A stretch of DNA of 64,000 bases from Terriglobia bacterium (GTDB taxonomy: Bacteria; Acidobacteriota; Terriglobia; Terriglobales; Acidobacteriaceae). Where the stretch lies: NCBI GenBank assembly GCA_020073395.1, contig JAIQFF010000008.1, positions 1 through 64,000 of the forward strand, given 5' to 3'. How positions within the stretch are numbered: position 1 is the first letter of the stretch; every line of letters begins with the position of its first letter. Below, piece after piece: positions 48,660-58,180 of this stretch. The position numbers and the translations under genes were made by a program. The notes below the pieces were generated by a model, which was not told the DNA's origin, ran no database searches, and was given only the letters and a program-made list of their open reading frames with translations.

Positions 48660-51026
48660 TCAATCCGCCGCAACCGCCGCTGGTTCCGTACGTAGCGCCT
48701 TTTCCAGAGCGCCTTCATACACATCACGCAATTCCGCAACCGCCGCTGACACCACCACCCGGCCGTCGAGCCTAACTTCAACTCGCTCCGCCGCCGTCTC
48801 TCCAATCAATTCTGCCGCGATACCGTATTTTAACGCCACTTGTTGGATTCTGCCGAAGTTCTCGCGGTCGCAAGAGATGACAACCCGGCTCGCGTCCTCA
48901 CCGAAGAGAACAAACTCCGGCGGCAACCCCACAGACGTCAGATCGACATTCATTCCAATGCCTTTAGCCAGACCCGACTCGACGAGCGCCACGGCGATTC
49001 CGCCGTCAGAGCAGTCATGGGCTGAATCCACAATTTCGATTTGAGCTATTTCCACCAGCGCCTTCTGCAACGCTGCCTCTTTCTCCAGCTCCAACTCGGG
49101 AGGATAGCCCCATACCGCGCCTAGAACTTCCTTGGCATACTCCGACGATCCAAATGCTGATTCGGCGTCGGTCGCGTCGCCCGGTTCCGTGCCTCGCAGC
49201 AGAACGATAGCACGCCCCAGGTCGCGAAAATCCGGACGCACCGCCTGATGCACATCCTCGAAAACGCCGACGACGCCCAATACCGGCGTGGGATAAATCC
49301 CTTCGCCCAAAGTTTCGTTGTAAAAGCTGACATTGCCCCCGGTGATGGGAATTTCCAGTTCCTCGCAGGCCTTGGTGATGCCGTCAACCACCTGCGAAAA
49401 CTGCCACATGATGTGTGGTTTTTCGGGATTGCCAAAGTTCAGGCAGTTGGTGCCGCCGATTGGAGTTGCGCCAGCGCAAGCCACGTTGCGCGCGGCCTCT
49501 GCCACAGCGTGCATCGCGCCCAGCCGCGGGTCGAGGTAGCACCAGCGCCCGTTGCCATCGAGCGCCATGGCCAGCCCGCGCCGTGAGCCCTTAATACGGA
49601 TCACTCCGGCGTCGCCGGCACCCGGACCCTCGACGGTGTTGGTCTGCACCATATGATCGTACTGCTGCCAGATCCAGCGCTTGCTGCAGATGTTGGGGCT
49701 GGCCAACAGACGCTTGAGATTGGCAGTCAGATCGGAATTTTCTGCAAGCTTGACGTGCTCGGGCATTTCGCGCGGGACCGGCGGCTCCCAACGCTGCACG
49801 GGACGCTTGTACACCGGTGCATCGTCGGTGAGCGCCTGGTTGGGAATGTCGGCAACAACTTCCCCGTGTTGCAGGACACGCATCCTGCCGTCTGTAGTGA
49901 CGCGGCCCACCTCGACTGCGTCCAGTCCCCATTTTTCGAAGACACTAAACACTTCCTGCTCGCGGCCTTTTTGTGCTACCAGCAGCATGCGTTCCTGTGA
50001 TTCGCTCAGCATGATCTCGTATGCGGTCATGCCGGTTTCGCGCTGGGGCACGAGATCGAGCTCGATTTCGGTTCCCACATGGCCGCGCGCGCCCATCTCG
50101 CAGGTGGAGCAGGTCAGTCCTGCCGCGCCCATGTCCTGTATGCCGACGATGGCGCCGGTCTGCATGGCCTCCAGGCATGCCTCGAGCAAGAGCTTTTCGA
50201 GAAAAGGATCGCCTACCTGCACGTTGGGCCGCTTGGCCTCGGAGGCTGCGCTGAATTCCTCGCTGGCCATGGTGGCGCCATGAATGCCGTCGCGCCCGGT
50301 TTTTGATCCGACGTAAATCACAGGATTGCCTTCGCCCGAGGCTTTGGCATAGAAGATCTGGTCACGCCGTACCAATCCCAAAGCGAAAGCATTGACTAGC
50401 GGATTGCCGGAGTAGCAAGGCTCAAACTTGGTTTCTCCCCCCAGATTGGCTACGCCGAAACAATTTCCATAGGAGGCGATTCCGCTGACCACGCCCTCAA
50501 GCACAGATTGATTTTTATGAATTTCCTGCCTCGATGTGGGCGCGAGCGTCCCACTCGTGCTGGCGCCAACGCTGGCGGGCGAGGGCGCCCGCCCCACACC
50601 ACCAGCTTGAATCGGACCGAAGCGCAGCGAGTCCATTACCGCCACGGGCCGCGCGCCCATGGTGAAAATGTCGCGCAGGATGCCGCCCACGCCGGTAGCC
50701 GCGCCCTGAAAGGGCTCGATAAACGACGGATGATTGTGAGACTCGATCTTGAAGGCGCAGGCCCAGCCATCGCCGATGTCGATGATGCCCGCGTTCTCTC
50801 CTGGACCCTGCACTACCAGCCGACTGCGCGTGGGCAGCCGCTTCAAGTGCACGCGCGAAGATTTGTAGGAGCAATGCTCGCTCCACATCACGCTAAAAAT
50901 GCCCAACTCGGTGATGGTCGGCTCGCGTCCACCCAGTAGTTGTTTGATCTTTTCGAATTCGCCGGGAGTGAGGCCGTGCTCCCGGATGATCTCGGGGGTG
51001 ATAACCAGCGCTGAAGAAGGGCTCAT
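48660..51026 (-). CDS. purL: Phosphoribosylformylglycinamidine synthase II, with an in-frame repeat insertion
   Basis: 788 residues from the ATG at 51026 (start [20 protein letters not shown]); the frame continues to 51521 but that crosses selB on the other strand. ATP-dependent amidation of FGAR to FGAM in purine synthesis, with PurS and PurQ in the small type. Key parts: [54 protein letters not shown] (catalytic His), [20 protein letters not shown] and [13 protein letters not shown]. Residues ~142-165 ([20 protein letters not shown]) are not family sequence; they are encoded by hairpin-type repeats (50535-50603). PurS and PurQ are not in this window. A TACAAT lies 8 nt before the ATG, so the mRNA may be leaderless. 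Confidence 0.95.
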   Translation of the reverse strand: MSPSSALVITPEIIREHGLTPGEFEKIKQLLGGREPTITELGIFSVMWSEHCSYKSSRVHLKRLPTRSRLVVQGPGENAGIIDIGDGWACAFKIESHNHPSFIEPFQGAATGVGGILRDIFTMGARPVAVMDSLRFGPIQAGGVGRAPSPASVGASTSGTLAPTSRQEIHKNQSVLEGVVSGIASYGNCFGVANLGGETKFEPCYSGNPLVNAFALGLVRRDQIFYAKASGEGNPVIYVGSKTGRDGIHGATMASEEFSAASEAKRPNVQVGDPFLEKLLLEACLEAMQTGAIVGIQDMGAAGLTCSTCEMGARGHVGTEIELDLVPQRETGMTAYEIMLSESQERMLLVAQKGREQEVFSVFEKWGLDAVEVGRVTTDGRMRVLQHGEVVADIPNQALTDDAPVYKRPVQRWEPPVPREMPEHVKLAENSDLTANLKRLLASPNICSKRWIWQQYDHMVQTNTVEGPGAGDAGVIRIKGSRRGLAMALDGNGRWCYLDPRLGAMHAVAEAARNVACAGATPIGGTNCLNFGNPEKPHIMWQFSQVVDGITKACEELEIPITGGNVSFYNETLGEGIYPTPVLGVVGVFEDVHQAVRPDFRDLGRAIVLLRGTEPGDATDAESAFGSSEYAKEVLGAVWGYPPELELEKEAALQKALVEIAQIEIVDSAHDCSDGGIAVALVESGLAKGIGMNVDLTSVGLPPEFVLFGEDASRVVISCDRENFGRIQQVALKYGIAAELIGETAAERVEVRLDGRVVVSAAVAELRDVYEGALEKALRTEPAAVAAD
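50535..50603. repeat. Two repeat units inserted in frame within purL
   Basis: GTGGGCGCGAGCGTCCCACT and CGTGC (GTAGGCGCGAGCG family) next to GGCGGGCGAGGGCGCCCGCC plus CCACAC. The insertion is about 69 nt (23 codons), a multiple of three, with no stop. It falls between DSLRFGPIQ and [10 protein letters not shown], which are nearly adjacent in other PurL proteins. Confidence 0.85.
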
Positions 51027-51034
51027 ATGGGGAA

Positions 51035-51040
51035 ATTGTA
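51035..51040 (-). promoter_or_regulatory. -10-like hexamer just upstream of purL
   Basis: TACAAT on the minus strand, 8 nt before the ATG at 51026. TTTCCCC between is no ribosome site. Suggests a leaderless purL mRNA. Confidence 0.4.
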
Positions 51041-51130
51041 TTGTCGCATCTAGAGCGAGATGAGGAAAGGGTGTTTCCAGATCTACTCCCGAATCGAAAA
51101 GGCTTGCATCGCATCGGTTGATGCAAGGGA

Positions 51131-51200
51131 GCGCCGGCGTCCGGCCGGCTGTCGGGTGGGCGTCCCGCCCACCCATCGGGTCGCTGGAGGCCGGCGCTAC
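51131..51200. repeat. GCGCCGGCG/GCCGGC + GGTGGGCG hairpin repeat block
   Basis: GCGCCGGCGTCCGGCCGGCT then GGGTGGGCGTCCCGCCCACC and GCCGGCGCTAC. The outer GCGCCGGC and GCCGGCGC words are inverted. It lies between the divergent purL and selB genes. Confidence 0.8.
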
Positions 51201-51202
51201 TC

Positions 51203-51208
51203 TATACT
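51203..51208 (+). promoter_or_regulatory. -10 element of a likely leaderless promoter (selB)
   Basis: TATACT ends 7 nt before the ATG at 51216; GTCCCGA between gives no ribosome site. The GCCGGCGC repeat lies where a -35 would be. Confidence 0.45.
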
Positions 51209-51215
51209 GTCCCGA

Positions 51216-53123
51216 ATGAAGTCCGTCATCGTCGGCACCGCAGGACACATCGACCACGGCAAGACCGCGCTGGTAAAGGCCCTTACTGGCATTGACGCCG
51301 ATCGCCTGGAGGAAGAAAAGCGCCGCGGCATCACTATTGATATCGGATTTGCCCACCTGGAATTGCCCCTGCCCGGCGGTGAGATATTGCGCCTGGGTTT
51401 TGTGGATGTTCCCGGGCACGAACGCTTCGTTCGCAACATGCTGGCTGGGGTGGGTGGAATCGATCTGGTCCTGCTGGTGATCGCCGCCGATGAATCGATC
51501 AAGCCGCAGACGCGCGAGCATTTTGACATCTGCCGTCTACTTTCGGTACGCCGGGGGATTGCCGTGCTGACCAAGTCTGATTTGGTGGACCGCGAGACTT
51601 TGGATGTGGTGAAGCTCGAGGTCGAGGAATTTTTGCGCGATTCGTTTCTCGATCCGGGGCATTCCTCCGTCATCGCCGTCAGTTCGCTGACCGGAGCGGG
51701 TATCGATGAGCTGCGGCAGGCACTGGTAAAGTCCGTCGCCGAGATTCCCGCGCGAGATTCTTCCGCGCTGGCCCGCCTGCCCATTGACCGCGTATTCACC
51801 ATGAAAGGCTTCGGCGCGGTGGTGACGGGCACTCTGGTCTCGGGCACAATTCGCAAAGAGGATGAGCTGGAAGTTTTTCCCTCAGGCCGGCGGGTGCGAA
51901 TCCGCGGAGTACAGGTGCATGGACAAAGCGCGGACTTGGCGGTGGCCGGTCAGCGCACGGCCTTGAATTTGACCGGGGTCAGCACGCAAGAGATGACGCG
52001 CGGTATGGTGCTGGCGCCGCCCTCGACGTTTCACTCCAGCTCTCGTGCGGATGTGTCGCTGGCGTTGCTTCCTTCGGCAAAGCCATTGAAGGACAGGGCA
52101 CGGGTCCACCTGCATGCGTTCACTTTTGAAACCATCGCCACCGTCGTGCTCGTTGGCCAGAGATCTGGCCAAAAGCAAGTTTCGCCGGGAGAAAATGCAT
52201 TCGCCCAGTTACGCCTGGCCGAACCCACGCTGCTGTTGCCGGGAGACCGCTTCATCATGCGACAGTTCTCGCCAGTCGTGACCATCGGCGGAGGCGTGGT
52301 GCTCGACGCGACGCCGATTTCTCGAATGCCTGGGATCGAGGCGTTCCTGCAAACCCTGGCAGAGGGCGATGCGCTATCGATTTTGCGCGCCCGCCTCGCG
52401 CGACGAAGTCGGATCGGAATCACGATTACAGAACTGATTGCGGAAACCGGATGGTCCAGGCAGGCGATTGAAGCGTATTTGTCCACTTTTGCGCGGCCCG
52501 CCGAGGTTTCTCGATTCGGCGACCTGCTTGTGCATCAGCCGGCGCTGGAGGAATTGAAATCGTTGATCATCAACGCGGTCGCCGGCTTTCACAAGAAAAA
52601 TCCGCTGGTCGCGGGAATCAGCAAGGAAGAACTGCGCGACCAGGCTGAGGCGTCCGGCCAGGTGTTCACCGTCGCCCTGGACACGCTGGTCCGCGAGAGG
52701 AAGCTGGAGGTTGCCGGAGAGGTCGTCCATCTCCCGGGACAGGGTGTGGTCATGCAGGACGAAGAAGCGGAATCCCACAAAATCATTGAGCACGCATTCG
52801 CTTCTGCCGGCCTGAAAGTCCCGGCGCTGAAAGATGTGCTGACCGGACTCAAAGTGGACAAAGCCCGCGCCCAAAAAATCGTCACCTTGCTGCTGCGCGA
52901 CAAAGTCCTGGTGAAGGTCTCTGAAGACCTGGTCTTTCATCGCGACGCGCTGCTGAATTTGCGCATGCGCATGTCGTCAGAAAAGACAAAGTCGCCGAAG
53001 ATCGACGTAGCCCGTTTCAAAGATATGACCGGAGTAACCCGGAAATATGCCATTCCGCTGCTGGAGTACCTGGACCGTGAGCACGTGACGCGCAGAGTGG
53101 GAGATGAAAGAGTGATCTTGTAG
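51216..53123 (+). CDS. selB: Selenocysteine-specific elongation factor
   Basis: 635 residues from the ATG at 51216; the frame is open to 51060 but those codons are repeat sequence. A GTPase that brings Sec-tRNA-Sec to UGA codons marked by a SECIS hairpin. G motifs: GHIDHGKT (G1), the switch [17 protein letters not shown], and TKSD (G4). Domains II-III follow ([19 protein letters not shown]), then the C-terminal winged-helix modules that bind mRNA ([19 protein letters not shown] at the end). The GKT loop reads [20 protein letters not shown]. Its presence implies that the genome uses selenocysteine; selA, selC and selD are not in this window. Confidence 0.95.
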   Translation: MKSVIVGTAGHIDHGKTALVKALTGIDADRLEEEKRRGITIDIGFAHLELPLPGGEILRLGFVDVPGHERFVRNMLAGVGGIDLVLLVIAADESIKPQTREHFDICRLLSVRRGIAVLTKSDLVDRETLDVVKLEVEEFLRDSFLDPGHSSVIAVSSLTGAGIDELRQALVKSVAEIPARDSSALARLPIDRVFTMKGFGAVVTGTLVSGTIRKEDELEVFPSGRRVRIRGVQVHGQSADLAVAGQRTALNLTGVSTQEMTRGMVLAPPSTFHSSSRADVSLALLPSAKPLKDRARVHLHAFTFETIATVVLVGQRSGQKQVSPGENAFAQLRLAEPTLLLPGDRFIMRQFSPVVTIGGGVVLDATPISRMPGIEAFLQTLAEGDALSILRARLARRSRIGITITELIAETGWSRQAIEAYLSTFARPAEVSRFGDLLVHQPALEELKSLIINAVAGFHKKNPLVAGISKEELRDQAEASGQVFTVALDTLVRERKLEVAGEVVHLPGQGVVMQDEEAESHKIIEHAFASAGLKVPALKDVLTGLKVDKARAQKIVTLLLRDKVLVKVSEDLVFHRDALLNLRMRMSSEKTKSPKIDVARFKDMTGVTRKYAIPLLEYLDREHVTRRVGDERVIL

Positions 53124-53268
53124 AGGCCAGAGAACGGGCTGCGGATTTTCATGGATCTGCACTGATAAGGCCTTAAAATCTGAAAGATCTATCCGTGAGA
53201 CCCTGAGAATCGACGTCCGCATAATAGAGCACAGCCCCGGGACGTTGCGTGCCAGAAGGAACTTGCCG

Positions 53269-53745
53269 ATGCTTTCAATTCGCCCTGCCCATGCCAGCGA
53301 TGTGCCCACGCTCAAAACGCTTATTCATGAGTTTGCCGAATTCGAGCGTCTCCCGGTGGCGGCGAGCGAAGCCGGACTGTTGCGCGACGGCTTTGGTGAG
53401 TTTCCCAAATTCCGCGTGGTGATGGCGGAGTGGGAAGGCCAAGCCGCCGGCTATGCGCTTTTCTTCGACTACTACTCCAGCTTTGAGGGCCGAGCAGGAC
53501 TCTTTCTTGAGGACATCTACGTTCGCGACCAGTATCGGGGAAAGGGAATTGGCAAGGCCCTGCTGGCCCGCGTGGCGTCGGTGGCGAGAGAGCAGAATTG
53601 CTTTGGCGTGCGGTGGCAGGTACTGGACTGGAATACTCCGGCAATCCAGTTCTATAAGGACCTGGGCGCCACTTTTCTGGACGACTGGAAAACTGTGAGC
53701 CTGGACGGAGACGCGCTGGAGCATGTGGCCGGCGGAGCGCGATGA
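53269..53745 (+). CDS. GNAT acetyltransferase (diamine acetyltransferase-like)
   Basis: 158 residues from the ATG at 53269 (AAGGAA 8 nt upstream), rather than the in-frame GTG at 53245. Motifs: YALFFDYYSSFEGRAGLFLE, then DIYVRDQYRGKGIGKALLAR (acetyl-CoA loop) and VRWQVLDWNTPAIQFYKDLG, close to the spermidine/spermine or thialysine N-acetyltransferase subfamily. It probably acetylates a small amine, but the acceptor is unproved. The stop codon overlaps the trmFO start (ATGA), so the two are translationally coupled. Confidence 0.87.
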   Translation: MLSIRPAHASDVPTLKTLIHEFAEFERLPVAASEAGLLRDGFGEFPKFRVVMAEWEGQAAGYALFFDYYSSFEGRAGLFLEDIYVRDQYRGKGIGKALLARVASVAREQNCFGVRWQVLDWNTPAIQFYKDLGATFLDDWKTVSLDGDALEHVAGGAR

Positions 53746-55112
53746 CGACAGCCGTGAAAGTCATAGGCGCCGGCTTGGCGGGATCGGAAGCGGCGTGGCA
53801 GTGCGCGCGGCGCGGGGTCGCGGTGGAACTCTGGGAGATGCGCCCTGTGCGCTCGACCCCTGCACATCAGACGGCAGACTTCGCGGAATTGGTCTGCTCA
53901 AACTCCCTGAAATCTGAAAGCGAGAACACGGCGCCCTGGTTGCTGAAAGAAGAAATGCGGCGGGCGGGATCGCGGCTGCTCGAGATCGCACGTGAGTGCG
54001 CCGTGCCTGCCGGCCATGCGCTGGCGGTTGACCGCGCGACCTTCGCCGCTCGAGTCACGGATGCACTCTCGCGAGAGCCGCTGATTACGGTCCGGCGCGA
54101 AGAAGTTACGCAGATTAATGTTGATAAGAGCAATGAAGATCAGATCACGATTATCGCCACAGGCCCTCTGACCTCCGACGCTCTGTCACTGGAAATCGCC
54201 CGGCTGAGCGGTTCGACTCACCTGTATTTCTACGATTCGATCAGTCCGATTATCGAAGCCGATTCCATCGACATGTCCAAGGTGTACCTGGCGGCGCGTT
54301 ACGACAAAGGCACGGCCGACTACATCAACTGTCCCATGTCCAAAGAGGAGTATGACCGCTTCTGCGATGCGTTGATTTCTGGTCAATCGGTCGAAGAGCG
54401 CGACTGGGAGAAACTGAACTACTTTGAGGGCTGCCTGCCCATCGAAGAAATTGCCCGCCGCGGCCGCGACACCCTGCGCTTCGGTCCCATGAAGCCGGTG
54501 GGATTGAAGGACCCCCGTACCGGTCGGATTCCCTACGCTGCGGTGCAGCTCCGCCAGGAAAACCTGCGGGCTGATTCTTACAATCTGGTGGGCTTCCAGA
54601 ATCACCTTAAATTCGGGGACCAGGCGCGCGTGTTGCGCTTGATACCGGGCCTGGAAAATGCACGCTTCCTGCGTTACGGGCAGATTCATCGCAACACCTA
54701 CATCAACGCGCCGACTCTATTGTCCGAGTCGCTGCAGATGAAGAAGCATCCGGCGGTGTTCTTCGCCGGCCAGATTTGTGGGGTGGAGGGATATGTTGAA
54801 TCCATCGCGACCGGTTTGATGGCGGGTATTCACGCCGCGGCTTTGGCCAGGGGAGCGGATCCAGTGTGCCCGCCGCGGCCGACGGCCTTCGGCTCGCTGA
54901 CCCATTATGTGACCCACGCCGATCCGAGAAACTTCCAGCCGGCGAACATCACTTTCGACCTGTTGCCACCGCTGGAATCCAGGATTCGCGACCGGCAGCT
55001 CCGACACCGGCAGCAGTGTGAGCTGGCGTTAGAACATTTTGATACGTGGCTGGAGCAGTGTGGGACGGACACTCCCGACTTCGCTCAAAGCAAGCTTGTC
55101 CGTCCCCTTTGA
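53742..55112 (+). CDS. trmFO: Folate/FAD-dependent tRNA uridine-54 methyltransferase
   Basis: 456 residues. Makes m5U54 in the T loop of tRNA with methylene-THF and FADH2. The N-terminal FAD site VIGAGLAGSEAAWQCARRGV, the conserved WEMRPVRSTPAHQTADFAEL and VCSNSLKSE, and NCPMSKEEYDRF and YINAPTLLSE are family signatures. Overlaps the previous GNAT stop by 4 nt. The last ~17 residues (QCGTDTPDFAQSKLVRPL) are encoded by the hairpin repeat at 55058-55113, whose TTTGA gives the stop; native TrmFO proteins end near the helical EHFDTWL region. Cytosolic, likely active. Confidence 0.95.
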   Translation: MTTAVKVIGAGLAGSEAAWQCARRGVAVELWEMRPVRSTPAHQTADFAELVCSNSLKSESENTAPWLLKEEMRRAGSRLLEIARECAVPAGHALAVDRATFAARVTDALSREPLITVRREEVTQINVDKSNEDQITIIATGPLTSDALSLEIARLSGSTHLYFYDSISPIIEADSIDMSKVYLAARYDKGTADYINCPMSKEEYDRFCDALISGQSVEERDWEKLNYFEGCLPIEEIARRGRDTLRFGPMKPVGLKDPRTGRIPYAAVQLRQENLRADSYNLVGFQNHLKFGDQARVLRLIPGLENARFLRYGQIHRNTYINAPTLLSESLQMKKHPAVFFAGQICGVEGYVESIATGLMAGIHAAALARGADPVCPPRPTAFGSLTHYVTHADPRNFQPANITFDLLPPLESRIRDRQLRHRQQCELALEHFDTWLEQCGTDTPDFAQSKLVRPL

Positions 55113-55217
55113 CTTAGGTTCTTCCACAAGTTCAAGGCCTCCGTGATCTGGCAGCTGCCGATATCCTCCAAAGAAAATCAACTTCAAAAGCGACGGAGAA
55201 GAGTGTCCGTCCCACAC
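55058..55217. repeat. Inverted pair of the GTGTGGG-CGGAC family
   Basis: Copy 1 (55058-55113) GTGTGGGACGGACACTC, an extra ~20-nt loop insert, CTTGTCCGTC and CCCTTTGAC; copy 2 (55184-55217) TCAAAAGCGACGGAGAAGAG then TGTCCGTCCCACAC. About 70 nt between. Copy 1 contains the trmFO stop. Confidence 0.88.
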
Positions 55218-55332
55218 TCTTTCTCCCTGGACAGTCCGTTGAAACAAAATCAGGTTCAGATTCGTATAAAAGAGTGAGGGGTTTCTGCCCCTGTCCGGCT
55301 CACGTTCGGGCGGCCCCTGCGTCCATACAACA

Positions 55333-56592
55333 ATGGTGCTCCGCGATCTCATCGGCGATGTGTTGCGCACACTTTGGTCCCACAAGCTGCGCACGTTTCT
55401 GACCATGTTCGGAATTGCATGGGGAATCGTGTCCATCGTCCTGATGGTGGCGGCCGGCGAAGGATTGCGCAAAGGACAGGCAGAGCAGGCCCGTAACCTG
55501 GGCAAGGATATTCTGATCGTTTTTCACGGACGCACCAGCATGCAGGCCGGCGGGACTCGTGCCGGGCGTGCTCTGCACTGGGAGGACTCGGACGTGGTGG
55601 CGGTGCAGGCCGAAGCGCCGGATTGCGAATACGCCATTCCTGAGCTGGAGCAAGGGGACGTCCGTGCCCACAGCAATTACAACAATGCCGCGTTTACCGT
55701 CACCGGATCTCACCCCCCGTTTGGATACATTCGCAGCCTGGATGTGGGCTTAGGCCGTTTCTACAACTGGGACGATCAGAAGGAGGCTCGTCGCGTGGCC
55801 TTCCTCGGCAGTGATGCAGCCAAACAGCTTTTCCCCGGCCGCAATCCCGTGGGTGAGGATGTTTATCTGAATGCATTTCCCTACAAAGTCATCGGCGTGA
55901 TGGCGGTCAAGAAGCAGGATTCCAGTTACGACGGTTGGGACGTTAACAAGATATTTATTCCATTCGCGGCCATGCGGCGCGATTTTCCCGACAAGCCTCC
56001 CGGTACATCGACAACTTTTGATCAGTTGTTGGTCACGCCGCGATCGGTGGGACAGCATGAGGCTTGTAAACGCGAAGTCCAGACCGTGCTGGGGCGGATG
56101 CACAACTTCGATCCGCACGACAAGGAAGCCTGTCCCATCTGGGACACGGTGCAGGAAGCCAAGGCTTTCCAGCAGATGACCAACGGCATGAAATATTTTC
56201 TGGGCGCGGTCGGCATCGTGACATTATTTCTCGGCGGCCTGGGAGTGATGAACGTGATGATGGTGGCGGTGCGGGAGAGGACGCGCGAAATCGGCGTGCG
56301 CAAGGCGTTGGGTGCCCCGGCCCGCACCATCCTCAAACAGTTTTTTATCGAAGCGCTGCTGATAGCGTTTGTCAGCGGGGCCCTCGGAATGGGAATCGCG
56401 TACGGCATTTGCTTCCTGGTGAACCTGCTTCCCATGCCGGACTTCTTCGCCGGGCTGGTGGCAACGTGGCAATCCGGCGTGACGGCATGTGCGCTGCTGG
56501 GCATCATCGCGATCTTCTCGGCGTTGTATCCGGCGCGCAGGGCCGCGTCGATTGATCCCATAGAAGCGTTGCGGTATGAGGCGGGAGGATAG
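55333..56592 (+). CDS. MacB/FtsX-like ABC transporter permease
   Basis: 419 residues: TM1 (about 18-42, FLTMFGIAWGIVSIVLMVAA), a periplasmic MacB_PCD domain (~50-270; AIPELEQGDVRAHSNYNNAA, VKKQDSSYDGWDVNKIFIPF), and the C-terminal FtsX domain with three TMs (LGAVGIVTLFLGGLGVMNVM, RTREIGVRKALGAPARTILK, ALLIAFVSGALGMGIAYGIC). It ends RRAASIDPIEALRYEAGG, the expected tail. The cognate ATPase is not in this window. Such orphan permeases are very numerous in Acidobacteriota. Likely efflux or lipoprotein/peptide handling, substrate unknown. Confidence 0.85.
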   Translation: MVLRDLIGDVLRTLWSHKLRTFLTMFGIAWGIVSIVLMVAAGEGLRKGQAEQARNLGKDILIVFHGRTSMQAGGTRAGRALHWEDSDVVAVQAEAPDCEYAIPELEQGDVRAHSNYNNAAFTVTGSHPPFGYIRSLDVGLGRFYNWDDQKEARRVAFLGSDAAKQLFPGRNPVGEDVYLNAFPYKVIGVMAVKKQDSSYDGWDVNKIFIPFAAMRRDFPDKPPGTSTTFDQLLVTPRSVGQHEACKREVQTVLGRMHNFDPHDKEACPIWDTVQEAKAFQQMTNGMKYFLGAVGIVTLFLGGLGVMNVMMVAVRERTREIGVRKALGAPARTILKQFFIEALLIAFVSGALGMGIAYGICFLVNLLPMPDFFAGLVATWQSGVTACALLGIIAIFSALYPARRAASIDPIEALRYEAGG

Positions 56593-56597
56593 GGGTT

Positions 56598-56707
56598 GTG
56601 TGGGTCCGGCTCTTTGAGCCGGACAGGCCGCGCTTGCGCGGCAGAGGCAGCTTAAGACCGCTGCCGAGCTGCGCTGGCTTGGACGAGTCGGAGACCCGTC
56701 CCCACAC
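56598..56707. repeat. Hairpin block bounded by GTGTGGG/CCCACAC
   Basis: GTGTGGGTCCGGCTCTTTGA, GCCGGAC, CCGCGCTTGCGCGG, GCAGAGGCAGCTTAAGACCG, CTGCC and GACGAGTCGGAGACCCGTCC, ending CCACAC. Three inner hairpins inside an outer 7-bp inverted repeat. The GACGAGTC.. unit is the element of 32485-32511 in reverse. Confidence 0.78.
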
Positions 56708-56712
56708 GGGCA

Positions 56713-57984
56713 ATGGTGGTTCCAACAATGCTGACTGAAATCATTCTCGAAGCCTGGGTGGCCCTCCGGCGCAACTACACCCGAAGCCTGCTGACCATGC
56801 TTGGCATTGTCTGGGGGATTGCCACCGTTACTCTGCTGATCGCTTACGGCAGCAGTTTCCGCCACATCCTGGTGAATGGGTTTGACGCTTTCGGCAAAAG
56901 CGTCGTCATCTGCTGGCCGCAACAAACCAGCGAGCAACCCGGCGGACAGCGTGCCGGCAAGAAAGTGCTGCTGGAACAGGCTGACCTCGACATTGTCAAG
57001 GAAACGGCTCCTCTGGTGAAACACGCTTGCCTGGAAACCGTGAATCGCCCTGGCATCAGCTATGGTGAGCGGATGGTAGGCACGGCCGCGATACGCGGCG
57101 TTTGCCCCGAATATGGGGAGATGCGCAACGAAGTTCCGTCTGAAGGGCGCTGGATTTCTGCCGGAGACGAATTGGAACGGCGGCGCGTAGTGTTTCTGGG
57201 GGGGAGAGTTCGCGAGCAGTTGTTTAGCGGCCGGCCGGCGGTAGGCGAGACGGTGCAGATCGGTGGCGTGCATTTCACCGTAATCGGCGTAATGGCCCGC
57301 AAGATTCAGTTGAGCAACTATTTCTCCAGCGACGACGATTCCGCCTGGATCCCCTACAGCGCCGCCGGTGACATTTGGAATACGAAGTACGCCGCCGTGA
57401 TGGTCTTCGAGCCGGTGGCGCCCCAGTTTGAGAGGAAAGCCGAGGCCCAGGTGCTGGCCGCGATTGCGGCGCGCCAACAGTTTTCTCCCACCGACAAGAA
57501 GGCCTTTCAGATGTTCGGGCGCGACGAATTCCGTCCGATCATCGACGGCCTCACCATCGGGCTACAGGTGCTGCTCACATTCGTGGGCACGCTGACCCTG
57601 GGTATTGGCGGTGTCGGGGTGATGAATATCATGCTGGTTTCGGTGGATGAACGTATCCGCGAAATCGGACTGCGGCGGGCGCTGGGCGCGAAGAAGTGGC
57701 AGATTAAACTGCAGTTCCTGGCGGAAACCCTGCTCATCATGTTGCTGGGCGGGGCCGCAGGTGTTTTGCTCTCCTACGCGATTGCCGCCGCCGTAGGCAC
57801 GTTGCCTCTGATGGGGCCGTTGTTTGAAGACGATTCCGGCACGGCCGACATCCATCTGCAGATCTCCCTGGCCACGGTCATGCTGTCCACGCTCGTTCTG
57901 CTGGCCGTGGGAGTCGTCAGCGGACTGGTGCCGGCGCTACGCGCCTCGAAGCTCGATCCCGTGGAAGCGCTGAGGTATGAGTGA
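56713..57984 (+). CDS. MacB/FtsX-like ABC transporter permease
   Basis: 423 residues, same organisation as the preceding gene: TM1 (LTMLGIVWGIATVTLLIAYG), periplasmic domain with GERMVGTAAIRGVCPEYGEM and VGETVQIGGVHFTVIGVMAR, then the FtsX part GIGGVGVMNIMLVSVDERIR, GLRRALGAKKWQIKLQFLAE and TLVLLAVGVVSGLVPALRAS, ending KLDPVEALRYE. The two permeases may form a heterodimer or be independent; the separation by a repeat block and the low pairwise identity of the periplasmic domains favour separate paralogues. A second ATG five codons on is an alternative start. No ATPase gene nearby. Confidence 0.85.
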   Translation: MVVPTMLTEIILEAWVALRRNYTRSLLTMLGIVWGIATVTLLIAYGSSFRHILVNGFDAFGKSVVICWPQQTSEQPGGQRAGKKVLLEQADLDIVKETAPLVKHACLETVNRPGISYGERMVGTAAIRGVCPEYGEMRNEVPSEGRWISAGDELERRRVVFLGGRVREQLFSGRPAVGETVQIGGVHFTVIGVMARKIQLSNYFSSDDDSAWIPYSAAGDIWNTKYAAVMVFEPVAPQFERKAEAQVLAAIAARQQFSPTDKKAFQMFGRDEFRPIIDGLTIGLQVLLTFVGTLTLGIGGVGVMNIMLVSVDERIREIGLRRALGAKKWQIKLQFLAETLLIMLLGGAAGVLLSYAIAAAVGTLPLMGPLFEDDSGTADIHLQISLATVMLSTLVLLAVGVVSGLVPALRASKLDPVEALRYE

Positions 57985-57992
57985 AGGCAGGA

Positions 57993-58105
57993 GATTGCAG
58001 ATTCTAGATTGTAGATTTCAGATTGAAAACCGCTCGTTTACTCTGGCGTTTGAGGTGCGGGATTGTTAGTCTGAAATCTACAATTTGAAATCTGCAATTT
58101 CCTGA
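57993..58105. repeat. GATTGCAGATTCTAGATTG/CAATTTGAAATCTGC word-type repeat
   Basis: GATTGCAGATTCTAGATTGT with AGATTTCAGATTG on the left; GTCTGAAATCTACAATTTGA with AATCTGCAATTTC on the right; ~40 nt between. Same words as 36915-37070. It stands between the permease and the following membrane-protein gene. Confidence 0.78.
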
Positions 58106-58180
58106 GTACCAAGAAATCCCATTGACCCAACTCCCACTTCGCAGTAACTTTGCGCGAACCGCGATCTTCTGAGGTGCGCC

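Noticed and set aside
51027-51215. tRNA-Sec (selC) upstream of selB
   Set aside because: The interval consists of GCCGGCG and GGGTGGGCG hairpins; no acceptor stem or T-loop signature was found.
56224-57477. 417-codon minus-strand frame over the two permeases
   Set aside because: Antisense to FtsX-like domains and running through the repeat block between the genes; no motifs.
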